From assembly GCA_027592745.1 (NCBI GenBank), contig JAQCLG010000003.1:1-53982 (forward strand): a stretch of 53,982 nt of DNA, read 5' to 3'. Under the pieces are notes generated by a model. It was not told the DNA's origin. It made no database searches and saw only the letters and a list, made by a program, of their open reading frames with translations. The position numbers were made by a program, and so were the translations under genes. Source of the stretch: Pseudomonadota bacterium (lineage in GTDB: Bacteria > Pseudomonadota > Alphaproteobacteria > SP197). Every line of letters begins with the position of its first letter. Position 1 is the stretch's first letter. Shown in pieces: positions 16,014 to 25,195 of the stretch.

Positions 16014-18251
16014 GTGAACACCGGCTTCGACTACAAACGCCGGGTCCTGGCCTACGCCGATCGCATCAGCGTGCGGCCCGGCGACACGGTCGCCTTCAAG
16101 GTCAGCCTGGAGGATCACGCGCGGTTCGACTTCAAGGTCGTGCGCGTGGTCAACGGCGTCGAGACACCGACGGGCGCGCCCTACAAGGAGGTCGAGGTCG
16201 AGACCTCGGCCGACGGCAGTTATCCCGGCGGCTTCCAGCGGATCGATGCCGGCTCCTACGCCGTGGTGCCGGGTTCGCCCGCGCTCGACCGCCTGTCGAG
16301 CTTCACCTTCCAGTGCTACCTGATGCCGACCCTGCCGGGCGATGGCCGCCAGGTGATCTGCAGCCGCGGCTCCGGGCCCAAGCGGCCAGGTTTTGCCGTC
16401 ATCCTGGACGAGAAGGGCGCGCTGGCGCTGATGGTCGGCAACGGCAAGACGCTGGTCACCGTCTCGACCGGCGTGGCGATGCTGCCCTGGAAATGGGCCT
16501 TCGTCTCGGCGAGCTACGATGCGCAGAGCGGCGAGGTCGAACTCTGGCAGGAGCCCGACGAGCGTTACGTCACGATCGACAGCTTCGCCCACATCACCGG
16601 CAAGGCCCCGACGGGCATCGGCTTCGCGGCCGATCATCCCCTGCACCTGGCGGCCTGGCAGGTCGGCCACCACGAGGACGGGCGGCCACGCATGGCCGGG
16701 CATTTCAACGGCCGCATCGACAGCCCGCGGCTGGCCTCCGAGGTCGTGGTCTGCCACGAGATGAGCAAGCTGGCGCGCACCATCCCGCCGCGCGCGTCCT
16801 GGGTGCTGGGCGCCTGGGACCTGTCGCGCGACATGTCGGGCGACAGCATCGTCGACGTCTCGGGCAACAACCTGCACGGCCGGCTGGTCAACCTGCCGAC
16901 GCGCGCGGTGACCGGCTACCACTGGGACGGTTCCTGCCACGACTGGACGGGCAAACCCGAACACTACGGCGCCATCCACTTCCACGACGACGACCTGCAC
17001 GATGCCGGCTGGCAGACATCAGTGACGCTGACCGTGCCGGAGGGCCTGAAGAGCGGCGTCTACGCCGGGCGCTTCCGCGCCGGCAGGGACGAGGCCTATG
17101 TGCCGTTCTACGTGCGCCCGGCCAGGGGCGCGAAGAAGGCCGCCATCGCCTTCCTGGGCTCGACCGCGACCTACATGGCCTATTCCAACAACCACTGGCA
17201 GCTCGACGAGGAGAAGGCCGAGGTCAAGCGCGGCCGCATCATCGCCTACACGGGCGACGAGCTGTTCCTCAACGAGCGGCGCGACCTGGGGCTGTCGACC
17301 TACGACACCCACCGCGACGGCTCGGGCGTGGTCTATGCCTCGCGCCTGCGCCCGGTGGTGATCAACTTCAACCCGAAGTCGATCATCTGGAGCTTCAACG
17401 CCGATACCCACGTCACCGACTGGATGGAAGCCGAGGGTTTCGACTTTGACGTCGTCACCGACGAGGACATCCATGCCGAGGGCGTGGCGGCGCTGGAGGG
17501 CTACAAGGTGATCGTCACCGGGGCCCATCCCGAATACTGGTCGACGCCCATGTGGGACGCGCTGACCGCCTATTTCGACCGTGGCGGGCGCATGATGTAC
17601 CTGGGCGGCAACGGCTTCTACTGGCGCATCGGCTGGAACGGGGACCTCACCGCCATCGAGATCCGCCGCGCCGAATCGGGCGCGCGCTTCTGGGCCTCCC
17701 TGCCCGGCGAATACCACCAGAGCTTCACCGGCGAGATGGGCGGGCTGTGGAAGCGCATCGGGCGGCCGCCCCAGTCGCTGGTCGGCATCGGCACGTTTGC
17801 CACGGGCTTCGACCGCTGCGGCTGGTTCGAACGCACCGAGGGTTCGCGCGATCCGCGCGCGGCCTGGATCTTCGAAGGCGTCGGCGACGGCCCCATCGGC
17901 AACTTCGGCGTTCTGGGCAACGGCGCTGCCGGCATCGAGCTGGACGGCGTCGACCACGCCCTGGGTTCGCCGCTCGACACCATCGTGCTGGCAAGCTCCA
18001 CCGGCCACTCGGCCTATTACATGCAGAGCCCCGACGAGATCGTCTTCAACCATGCCGCGGTCAACGGCGATGCCAACCCACGGGTGCGCGCCGACATGAT
18101 CTACTACACCCTGCGCTCGGGTGCCGGCATGTTCGCGACCGGCTCGATCAGCTGGGCGGCCAGCGTGGGCCACAACGGCTACGACAACGAGGTCGCACGC
18201 ATCACCGGCAATGTGCTGCGCCGCTTCGCGGGCGAGGAGCCCCTGCCCTGA
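16014..18251 (+). CDS. N,N-dimethylformamidase large-subunit family amidohydrolase, paralog 1
   Basis: A 745-residue protein with GTG start at 16014; the track extends further upstream through the small subunit in another frame. The start VLAYADRISVRPGDTVAFKV is shared by all paralogs here. Residues about 90-210 form a LamG/concanavalin-like domain (SSFTFQCYLMPTLPGDG to WQEP), followed by WDLSRDM and the catalytic domain. The DMFase iron site (two Tyr and one Glu, 399/440/521 in the Paracoccus enzyme) corresponds by motif and spacing to Tyr390 in TYMAYSNN, Tyr430 in STYDTHRDGSG and Glu507 in AHPEYW. DMFase splits dimethylformamide into dimethylamine and formate. The substrate of this enzyme is unknown. 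There is no signal peptide. It is closest to the small subunit, so probably the one that pairs with it. Confidence 0.9.
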   Translation: MNTGFDYKRRVLAYADRISVRPGDTVAFKVSLEDHARFDFKVVRVVNGVETPTGAPYKEVEVETSADGSYPGGFQRIDAGSYAVVPGSPALDRLSSFTFQCYLMPTLPGDGRQVICSRGSGPKRPGFAVILDEKGALALMVGNGKTLVTVSTGVAMLPWKWAFVSASYDAQSGEVELWQEPDERYVTIDSFAHITGKAPTGIGFAADHPLHLAAWQVGHHEDGRPRMAGHFNGRIDSPRLASEVVVCHEMSKLARTIPPRASWVLGAWDLSRDMSGDSIVDVSGNNLHGRLVNLPTRAVTGYHWDGSCHDWTGKPEHYGAIHFHDDDLHDAGWQTSVTLTVPEGLKSGVYAGRFRAGRDEAYVPFYVRPARGAKKAAIAFLGSTATYMAYSNNHWQLDEEKAEVKRGRIIAYTGDELFLNERRDLGLSTYDTHRDGSGVVYASRLRPVVINFNPKSIIWSFNADTHVTDWMEAEGFDFDVVTDEDIHAEGVAALEGYKVIVTGAHPEYWSTPMWDALTAYFDRGGRMMYLGGNGFYWRIGWNGDLTAIEIRRAESGARFWASLPGEYHQSFTGEMGGLWKRIGRPPQSLVGIGTFATGFDRCGWFERTEGSRDPRAAWIFEGVGDGPIGNFGVLGNGAAGIELDGVDHALGSPLDTIVLASSTGHSAYYMQSPDEIVFNHAAVNGDANPRVRADMIYYTLRSGAGMFATGSISWAASVGHNGYDNEVARITGNVLRRFAGEEPLP

Positions 18252-18252
18252 C

Positions 18253-20481
18253 ATGATGAAGCTGCTTTCCTACACCGACCGGCTGTGGGCGCGCGCCGGG
18301 CAGACCGTGACCGTCCATGCCAGCGCCGAGGGGTTCGACAGCCTGGAGGTCGACCTGGTGCGCCTGGTCTGCGGCGACGACAGCCCCGCGGGTCCGGGAT
18401 ACCGGCTGGAGCCGGTGGCCGGCACGCAACAGACCGTGCCGGCGGCCTTCCAGGCGATCCACGCCGGCTCCTGCATCCTGGCCGACGATGCCGCAGGCCT
18501 GCGCTGCCTCGACGACGCGACGGTGCAGATCCTGGTGTGGCCGACCACCCCGTCGGACGCCGAACAGGCGGTGATGGGCATCTGGGATGCCACGACAAAG
18601 GCGGGCTTCCTGCTCTCGATCGGGCCGGACGGCGCGGCGCTGACGACCGGCGACGGCGACACGGTGAGCCGGGTCGCCACGGGTGCGGCGCTGACCGCGC
18701 GCGAGTGGTATCTGATCGCGGCCAGCCACGACGCCGTCAACGGCATGCTGCGGATCGCCCAGCACCCGCTCAACCGCGACGGACGCGGCGAAAGGCCGCT
18801 GGTGGCGCTTGCCGACAAGGCGGTGGCGCCCCGGGCCGCAGAAGGCACACCGCTGATGGTCGGCGCGGCATGGGGTGGCCCCGGCCATGCCGACGGCCTG
18901 CGCCCCGTGATGTGCTTCAACGGCAAGGTCGAGGCGCCGCGCGTGCTTGGCCACTACGAGACCGATCTTGCCGGGCTCAACGAGGCCGGCAGCATTCCCC
19001 CGGCCGCGCCCGGCATTGCGCTTGCCTGGGATTTCTCGCGCGCCATGACGAGCCTGCGGGTCGAGGATGTCTCGGGCAACGGGCGTCACGGCCGCACCGT
19101 CAACCTGCCGACCCGCGCCATGACCGGGCACGACTGGACCTCGCAGGAACACGACTGGCGCCATGCGCCCGAGCAATACGGCGCGATCCACCTGCACGAC
19201 GACGACCTGGGCGACGCCGGCTGGCAGGAGAGCGCGCAGATCGTGCTGCCTGAGGGCCTGCGCAGCGGCATCTACTGCATCCGCCTCGCGGGCGGCGGCC
19301 ATGAGGACATGCCGCCCATCGTGGTGCAGCCGCCGCGCGGCGGGCCGACCGCGGCCATCGCCTTCCTTTCCTCGACGGCGACCTACCAGACCTACGCCAA
19401 CATGCACCACAGCACGGATGACGCGGGCGCCGAGATGCGCTCGGCTTCCGCGACGATCCTGTCGCCCTCCGACGTCCACCTCTTCGAGCATCGCAAGCTG
19501 GGCCATTCGCCCTACGACACCCATGGCGACGGCAGCGGCGTGAGCGTGGCGAGCGCGCGCCGGCCGATGCTGGGCTACCGGCCAAAGGCCGGGCTGTGGA
19601 GCTTCAACGCCGACACCCATGTCACCGCCTGGCTCGACGATTGCGGCTTTGCCTGGGATGCGATCAGCGACCACGCGCTGCACGACGAGGGCCTGGCGCT
19701 GCTGGCGCCCTACAAGGTGGTCGTCACCGGCACCCATCCCGAATACTGGTCGAGCGCCATGTGGCAGGCGATGACCGCCTATCTCGATGGCGGCGGCCGG
19801 CTGATGTACCTGGGCGGCAACGGCTTCTACTGGCGCATCGCCTTCCATCCCGCGGCGCCCTGGGCGCTGGAGATCCGCCGGGCGCAGGCTGGCGCGCGCT
19901 ACTGGATCGCCGAGCCGGGCGAGTACCACATGGCCTTCTCGGGCGAACTGGGCGGCCTGTGGCAGCGCATCGGCATCGCGCCGCAGCAGCTTGTCGGCAT
20001 CGGCACCGTGGCGACGGGCTTCGATTCCTGCGGCTGGTACGAACGCCTGCCCGACAGCTTCGATCCGCGCGCAGCCTGGATCTTCGAGGGCGTCGGGCCT
20101 GAGGAGAAGATCGGCGATTTCGGCCAGCTCGGCGGCGCAGCGGGACTCGAACTCGACTGGGTCGACCGCACGCTGGGCACACCGTCGCACTGCCTGCGCC
20201 TGGCCAGCTCCGCGGGCCATTCGCACCAGTACCTGCAGACCATCGACACCATGACCTTCAACCACACCGCGGTCGCGGCCCCGGTCAACCCCGCGGTGCG
20301 CGCCGACATGGTGTTCTTCGAGACGCCCCGGGGCGGCGCCGTGTGGTCGACCGGCTCGATCGCCTGGGCCGCCAGCCTTGCCGCCAACGGCTATGACAAC
20401 AACGTCGCCCGCGTCACGGGCAACGTGCTGCGCCGTTTTGCCGATTCCGCACCGATCGAAAGAGGGAAGCCAGGACCATGA
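18253..20481 (+). CDS. N,N-dimethylformamidase large-subunit family amidohydrolase, paralog 2
   Basis: A 742-residue paralog that starts two bases after the stop of paralog 1 (ATG at 18253, MMKLLSYTDRLWARAGQTV). The N-terminal beta domain and LamG-like region (TVQILVWPTTPSDAEQAVMG) are kept. The candidate iron ligands are Tyr381 (TYQTYAN), Tyr421 (SPYDTHGDGSG) and Glu497 (THPEYW), with the same 40 and 76 residue spacing as its neighbours. The C-terminal motif YDNNVARVTGNVLRRF is conserved. The loop after the first Tyr (MHHSTDDAGAEMRSAS) and the Cys in DDCGFAWD differ from paralog 1, so substrate range probably differs. Probably cytoplasmic. Confidence 0.9.
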   Translation: MMKLLSYTDRLWARAGQTVTVHASAEGFDSLEVDLVRLVCGDDSPAGPGYRLEPVAGTQQTVPAAFQAIHAGSCILADDAAGLRCLDDATVQILVWPTTPSDAEQAVMGIWDATTKAGFLLSIGPDGAALTTGDGDTVSRVATGAALTAREWYLIAASHDAVNGMLRIAQHPLNRDGRGERPLVALADKAVAPRAAEGTPLMVGAAWGGPGHADGLRPVMCFNGKVEAPRVLGHYETDLAGLNEAGSIPPAAPGIALAWDFSRAMTSLRVEDVSGNGRHGRTVNLPTRAMTGHDWTSQEHDWRHAPEQYGAIHLHDDDLGDAGWQESAQIVLPEGLRSGIYCIRLAGGGHEDMPPIVVQPPRGGPTAAIAFLSSTATYQTYANMHHSTDDAGAEMRSASATILSPSDVHLFEHRKLGHSPYDTHGDGSGVSVASARRPMLGYRPKAGLWSFNADTHVTAWLDDCGFAWDAISDHALHDEGLALLAPYKVVVTGTHPEYWSSAMWQAMTAYLDGGGRLMYLGGNGFYWRIAFHPAAPWALEIRRAQAGARYWIAEPGEYHMAFSGELGGLWQRIGIAPQQLVGIGTVATGFDSCGWYERLPDSFDPRAAWIFEGVGPEEKIGDFGQLGGAAGLELDWVDRTLGTPSHCLRLASSAGHSHQYLQTIDTMTFNHTAVAAPVNPAVRADMVFFETPRGGAVWSTGSIAWAASLAANGYDNNVARVTGNVLRRFADSAPIERGKPGP

Positions 20482-22694
20482 AGAGACTGCTGGGCTATTG
20501 CGACGAGATCCGTGTCCGCCCGGGCCAGACCATCAACTTCAAGGTCTCCAGCGAGGATGCCGGCAAGTTCCGCCTGGACATCGTGCACGTTCGCAGCGGC
20601 GACGACACGCCGTCGGGCCCCGGCCTGAAGGAACGCGTGGTCGATGCCGCGGTCAACGGCAGCTTCCCGGCGCGCTACCAGTGGACCCAGGTCGGCAGCT
20701 ACGTGGCGGTCGAGAATACCGCGCCCTTCGCCCTGCAGAGCTTCACGCTGCAGTGTTTCATCTGGCCGACCCTGCTGGAGAAGGAGGACCAGGTCCTGAT
20801 GGGCGCCTTCAACCGGGCCGACAAGGCGGGGTACGCCCTGGCGCTGGAAAACGGCCAGGTGGTGCTGCGGATCGGCGACGGCAAGAGCGTCGAGACCCTG
20901 GCCTCCGGCGCGGCGATGGACCAGCACCGCTGGTATTTCGTCGCGGCAAGCTTCGATGCCGAGAGCGGCAAGGCCCATGTCGTGCAGGAACCCCTGCTGC
21001 GCTACGCCGGCGATCGCGGCAAGGCGAGCGTGGAAGGCACCATGAAGCTGCGTCCGGGCGACGGCGGCCGTTTCCTGATCGCAGCCTGCAACGACCGGCG
21101 CGAGGGAAAGCTCATCGCCGCCGCCCATGCCAACGGCCGCATCGATGCCGTGACCGTGGCCAGCCGCGTGCTCTCGCGCGCCACGATGGAGCGCCTGAAG
21201 GGCCGCAGCGTGCCGCGCGACATCGCCAACGACGTCGTCGCCATGTGGGACTTCTCCAGGGAGATGGACGGGGTCGTGGCCCATGACGTCTCGGTCAACC
21301 GGCACCACGGCGCCATCGTCAACATGCCGACGCGCGCGACCAAGGGCTGGAACCACGACGGCAGCGAGATGGTCTGGACCCACAAGCCCGAGCACTATGG
21401 CGCGATCCATTTCCACGACGACGACGTCTATGACTGCGGCTGGGAGACCGACGCCTCCTGGACCCTGCCCGACGACATCGCAAGCGGCACCTACTGCGCC
21501 CGCCTGACCCAGGGCGACCAGTGGTTCTACATCCCCTTCTACATCCGCCCGCACACCGGCAAGCCCAAGGCGCGCCTGGCCCTGCTGATCGCCACGGCGA
21601 GCTACTACGCCTACGTCAACAACCACATGGGCGTGAGCTGGGGACCGCTGGGCGAACACTGCAGCAACGGCTTTGCCGTGCTCGACAATATCGATCTGCA
21701 CCTGCACATGCATCCCGAGCACGGCGTCTCGATGTACGACTTCCACAACGACGGCTCGGGTGTGGCCTATGCCTCGCGCCTGCGCCCGTTCCTGCACATG
21801 GGGCCGCGCGACAGCCTGTGGCAGTACAACGCCGACACGCACATCACCGACTGGCTGGAGGAGAAGGGCATCGCCTTCGACGTCATCGTCGACGAGGACA
21901 TGCACGAGGAAGGCGTCAGCCTGCTCGAGCACTACGACTGCGTCATGACGACGACCCATCCCGAGTACTACACGACCGAGATGATGCATGCCCTGCTGCA
22001 CTACCAGGACCGCGGTGGGCGTTTCATCTACATGGGCGGCAACGGCTTCTACTGGCGCGTCGCGTTCAATCCGAAGATGCCGGGCGCCATGGAGATGCGC
22101 CGCGCCGAGGACGGTATGCGGAGCTGGATCGCCGAGCCGGGCGAATACTACATGAGCTTCACCGGCGAACTGGGAGGCCTGTGGCGGCGCAACGGCATCG
22201 CGCCCGAGGCAATCTGCGGCACCGGCTTCTCGGCCCAGGGCTTCAATGCCGGGCGGCCCTATTACCGCATGCCCGACAGCGAGAACCCGCGTGCCGCCTG
22301 GATCTTCGACGGCATCGGGCGCGACGAGCCGATCGGGGATTTCGGCACCGTGTTCGGCGCCGCGGCGGGCAGCGAGATCGACAGCGTCGACTTCGAGATC
22401 GGCACGCCGCCCCACACCCTGGTGGTCGCCCATGCCGACGACTTCGGCGTCGACTTCCACTGGGTCAAGGAGGAGCACCAGCATGCCCACTCCGCGGTGA
22501 ACGGCGAGAACAACCCCCATGTCATCTGCGACATGGTGTTCTACGAGACCCCCAACGGCGGCGCGGTCTTCTCGACCAGCTCCATCGCCTTTGCCGGATC
22601 GCTCGCCCACAACAACTACGACAACAACGTCTGCCGCCTGCTGGAAAACGTGGTCACGCGCTTCTGCGACCCCGAGCCGATCCCGGCCCCCTGA
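20478..22694 (+). CDS. N,N-dimethylformamidase large-subunit family amidohydrolase, paralog 3
   Basis: A 738-residue paralog whose ATG overlaps the stop of paralog 2 by four bases and has an AGGGAAGCCAGGACC site upstream. It begins MKRLLGYCDEIRVRPGQT. The LamG-like block (LQSFTLQCFIWPTLLEKED) and WDFSREMDG precede the catalytic domain with Tyr379 (SYYAYVNN), Tyr420 (SMYDFHNDGSG) and Glu496 (THPEYY). The segment after the first Tyr carries histidines and a longer insertion (GEHCSNGFAVLDNIDLHLHM) not seen in the others. A terminator follows at 22728. Three such genes in one transcript imply either several substrates or isoenzymes sharing one small subunit. Confidence 0.9.
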   Translation: MKRLLGYCDEIRVRPGQTINFKVSSEDAGKFRLDIVHVRSGDDTPSGPGLKERVVDAAVNGSFPARYQWTQVGSYVAVENTAPFALQSFTLQCFIWPTLLEKEDQVLMGAFNRADKAGYALALENGQVVLRIGDGKSVETLASGAAMDQHRWYFVAASFDAESGKAHVVQEPLLRYAGDRGKASVEGTMKLRPGDGGRFLIAACNDRREGKLIAAAHANGRIDAVTVASRVLSRATMERLKGRSVPRDIANDVVAMWDFSREMDGVVAHDVSVNRHHGAIVNMPTRATKGWNHDGSEMVWTHKPEHYGAIHFHDDDVYDCGWETDASWTLPDDIASGTYCARLTQGDQWFYIPFYIRPHTGKPKARLALLIATASYYAYVNNHMGVSWGPLGEHCSNGFAVLDNIDLHLHMHPEHGVSMYDFHNDGSGVAYASRLRPFLHMGPRDSLWQYNADTHITDWLEEKGIAFDVIVDEDMHEEGVSLLEHYDCVMTTTHPEYYTTEMMHALLHYQDRGGRFIYMGGNGFYWRVAFNPKMPGAMEMRRAEDGMRSWIAEPGEYYMSFTGELGGLWRRNGIAPEAICGTGFSAQGFNAGRPYYRMPDSENPRAAWIFDGIGRDEPIGDFGTVFGAAAGSEIDSVDFEIGTPPHTLVVAHADDFGVDFHWVKEEHQHAHSAVNGENNPHVICDMVFYETPNGGAVFSTSSIAFAGSLAHNNYDNNVCRLLENVVTRFCDPEPIPAP

Positions 22695-22727
22695 CGATCC
22701 CGCAGGCGGATCATCCCCGACCGCCGG

Positions 22728-22757
22728 ACGGGGCGTCGCGCAAGCGGCGCCCCGTTT
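22728..22757 (+). terminator. Terminator of the DMFase-like operon
   Basis: ACGGGGCG-T-CGC, loop GCAA, GCG-G-CGCCCCGT, then TTTG. A long GC-rich stem with one mismatch, 33 bases after the stop of paralog 3. Confidence 0.85.
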
Positions 22758-22970
22758 GTCCTGGCACGCCCTGGGCGCCGCGGAAGCCTGGTGGCTGCCA
22801 CAAGCGCAGCCCCGCTGGCAACCAAGTTTTTTGCCCAATGCATCAAATATAGTCGCGCCAACGAAGACGACCGCAGAGCGATACAAAAACCATGCGAATA
22901 TCGTTGAGTCCTTGAGATTCTTCAATATATCGCCTGCACATCATTGGGTGACTGCGCATTGCATCGACCA

Positions 22971-23002
22971 GGATCAATATTACAATTGATCCAATCTATT
23001 GG
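22971..23002. promoter_or_regulatory. Two adjoining palindromes, candidate operator
   Basis: GGATCAAT (22971-22978), six bases, then ATTGATCC (22985-22992) is a perfect inverted repeat. It overlaps at its end with CCAAT-CT-ATTGG (22991-23002), a second perfect palindrome. Both lie over or beside the putative -35 box of the Rieske gene. Confidence 0.6.
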
Positions 23003-23012
23003 TTCGTATTGT
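22986..23012 (+). promoter_or_regulatory. Putative promoter of the Rieske gene
   Basis: TTGATC (22986-22991), 15 bases, then TATTGT (23007-23012). Spacing is slightly short. The -35 box falls inside the palindrome, which would suit a repressor. Sequence-based guess. Confidence 0.35.
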
Positions 23013-23074
23013 TTCATGACAGGTGACAAGTCGCCCTCTCCCGGAGCAGCTTCCTGGCTAAGGAGGACCATGCC

Positions 23075-24253
23075 ATGGCCGAACAGGATCCCAGACATGA
23101 CCTTCGGGCACGCCCCGGCGATAACGGGGAGCCGTGGACCACGCTTCCTGCGTGGGTCTACGACCATCAAGAACTTTACGAACTTGAGCTCGAAGAGATC
23201 TTTTACCCCGGCTGGCATATCGTGTGTCACGCCAGCGAAGTGCCGGATGCCGGCAGCTACATGACGTTCGATCTTGGTATCGAGCATTGCCTGGTCATAC
23301 GCGACCGCGACATGGAGCTGCGCGCCTTCCACAACGTCTGCCGCCATCGCGCCCATCCGCTGGTGAGCAGGCGGGAAGGCAAGTGCCGGGGCCGGCTGAC
23401 CTGTCCCTACCATGGCTGGACCTATGGCCTGGACGGCGCGCTGCGCATCGTGCCGGCCGACGAGAGCTTCCCCGACATGGACAAGGCCGACTAGGGCCTG
23501 GAGCCGGTCGAACTCGATACCCTGTTCGGCTTCGTCTTCGTGCGCTTCCGTCCGGGCGGGCCGGATCTGGCGGCCTGGGCGGGCATCGATCCGGCCCAGG
23601 TGGCGCCCTACAAGCTGGAGGACGTCCGACCGATCCGGAAGATCTGGGCCAAGCCCCTGGCGGCCGACTGGAAGAACGCGATGGACAACTACCAGGAGTC
23701 CTATCACGTCCCCGCCGGCCACCCCGGCCTGAACGACCTGGTCGATGCACCCGACAGCGACGATCTCAAGATCAGCACGACACGCTCGGCGCGCTGGAGC
23801 GTGGGTCATTACCAGAGCCTGCTGCCCGATTTCCCGCACCTGCCGCCGGAGCTGCAGCGCACCTGGCGCCTCCTGTCGATCCTGCCGAACATGGCGCTCG
23901 ACCTCTATCCCGACATGATGGATTTCTTCCAGATCCTGCCGGCCGGCCCGGGCAAGTGCATCATCCGCAGCGGCGCCTACGCCCTGCCCGACGAACGCCG
24001 CGAGGCCAGGGCCGCGCGCTGGCTCAACGAGCGGATCAACGCCCAGGTGCAGGAAGAGGACAACGACCTGACCCTGGCGGTGCAGCGCGGCCTGCGTTCG
24101 TCGAGCAACAGCGTCGGCGTGCTCTCGACCAAGGAAGTCTGGCTCAAGCAGTTCCAGGACCCGATCCGCGCCAAGGTGCCGGTGACGCGCCTGGAGGAGC
24201 CGCCCGATCCCGGCACCATGGCCACGCTCAACGCGCAGCTTGCTTCGCTTTAG
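23075..24253 (+). pseudogene. Rieske non-heme iron oxygenase alpha subunit interrupted by an in-frame TAG
   Basis: Two ORF-track pieces (23075-23494 and 23540-24253) lie in the same frame and together make one 392-codon Rieske oxygenase; TAG at 23492-23494 is the only interruption. The N-terminal piece has the [2Fe-2S] motifs NVCRHRAHPL and CPYHGWTY. The C-terminal piece has the mononuclear iron site NYQESYHVPAGHPGL and the downstream acidic/VQRGL helix. The intervening codons GLEPVELDTLFGFVFVRF are perfectly family-like, so the stop may be a recent TGG-to-TAG change or a sequencing error. The family is that of glycine betaine, carnitine and stachydrine oxygenases, which remove or cleave N-methyl groups using an external reductase. 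It overlaps the convergent TauD gene by four bases. Confidence 0.85.
23492..23494 (+). other. In-frame amber codon inside the Rieske gene
   Basis: GAC-TAG-GGC at the join of the Rieske and catalytic domains. The reading frame is otherwise open and conserved on both sides. A single G-to-A change from TGG would create it. Confidence 0.9.
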
Positions 24254-25176
24254 GTCGACTGAGGTTCGATGGGGTCACCGCTGAGCAGGCGCGACGGCCG
24301 GCCGTCGACGCCCACCGGCACTTCGCCGTTGAGCGTCACGCGGTAGAACTGCCGGTCGAAGTCGGTGGCGAAGATGTCGACCGGGGCAAGATGGGCGGTC
24401 GCCCGGTTGTCCCAGAAGGCAACGCTGCCCGGCGCCCAGCGGAAACGTACGGTGAATTCGCTCGAGACGGCGTGTTCCCAGAGCAGTTCGAGCAGCGCCT
24501 GCCCTTCCCGCGCCTCCATGCCGACGATCTCCTTCACGAAGGCAGGGCTGACGTAGAGCACCTTCTCGCCGCTCTCCGGGTGGACCGTCACCAGGGGGTG
24601 CTCCGCGGCAAGGTCCCTTGCGCCGACCTTGCGGGCGTAGTCCTCGTCCCTGGGGGCATCGAAGCGGTGGACGGCGCGCAGGCCCTCGACGAGCCGCTTC
24701 AGGGGCTCAGAGAGCCTGTCGTAGGCCAGCGCTAGGTTGGTCCATTGGGTGTCGCCGCCGTAGGGCGGCACCGTCTGCCCGCGCAGGATCGAGGCACAGG
24801 GCGGATTGATCGCGGCCGTGATGTCGGTATGCCAGCCGGTCCAGCAGCGCAACGCGGCGGCCCTGCCGTTTTGCGCCGTGCGGTGCTTGGCGATGGAATA
24901 GACCTCCGGATGGTCCTCGTCGGTGCCGAAGACGACATGGGCGGGGGTCGGCGCCCCGAACCGGCGGGCGAGGCGGACATGGCCCGCGTGGTCGAGGGCC
25001 TGGTCGCGGAAGAACACCACCTTCCAGCGCAGCAAGGCCGCACGGATCGCCGCGACCTGCGCCGCCGAGAGATCGCCCGCGAGGTCGACCCCGAACAGTT
25101 CGGCGCCGATGTGGACCGACATCGGGCGGATCTCGATGCCGTCGCCGGGCACGGTCGGGGTGGTCGTGGTCGTCAT
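24250..25176 (-). CDS. TauD/TfdA-family 2-oxoglutarate-dependent dioxygenase
   Basis: A 308-residue alpha-ketoglutarate/Fe(II) dioxygenase. The start at 25176 (MTTTTTPTVPGDGIEIRP) is chosen over the track start, which runs back into the cupin gene. Iron ligands are visible as HxD in GWHTDITAAINPP and the distal His in NRATAHLAPVD, with the 2-oxoglutarate Arg in QFYRVTL. The start EIRPMSVHIGAELFGVDL is typical of taurine dioxygenase-like enzymes. Members hydroxylate taurine, alkyl sulfates, carnitine precursors or other small molecules, often removing a hetero-group. Here it is the last gene of the TMADH-like operon, 19 bases after the cupin, and ends head-on against the Rieske gene. Confidence 0.92.
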   Translation of the reverse strand: MTTTTTPTVPGDGIEIRPMSVHIGAELFGVDLAGDLSAAQVAAIRAALLRWKVVFFRDQALDHAGHVRLARRFGAPTPAHVVFGTDEDHPEVYSIAKHRTAQNGRAAALRCWTGWHTDITAAINPPCASILRGQTVPPYGGDTQWTNLALAYDRLSEPLKRLVEGLRAVHRFDAPRDEDYARKVGARDLAAEHPLVTVHPESGEKVLYVSPAFVKEIVGMEAREGQALLELLWEHAVSSEFTVRFRWAPGSVAFWDNRATAHLAPVDIFATDFDRQFYRVTLNGEVPVGVDGRPSRLLSGDPIEPQST

Positions 25177-25195
25177 GGCCGCGTTCTCCGGGCGA

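Larger units (their letters stand above)
22758..23074 (+). other. AT-rich intergenic region upstream of the Rieske gene, no gene seen
   Basis: About 320 bases without a credible ORF. From about 22820 to 23020 the base composition is clearly richer in A and T than in the rest of the window (ATATAGTCG, TCAATATATCG, ATCAATATTACAATTG). It holds the nested palindromes and the putative promoter listed separately, and ends with AAGGAGG before the Rieske ATG. The composition could mark a promoter or an insertion of foreign DNA. Confidence 0.6.

Noticed and set aside
20391-22925. 844-codon minus-strand ORF
   Set aside because: Antisense to paralog 3, which is clearly the real gene. Long stop-free shadows are expected at this GC content.
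23492-23494. TAG read as pyrrolysine
   Set aside because: UAG encodes pyrrolysine in methylamine methyltransferases, and the amine theme made this tempting. But this is a Rieske oxygenase in an alphaproteobacterium, no pyl genes are visible, and a Trp-to-stop change is simpler.
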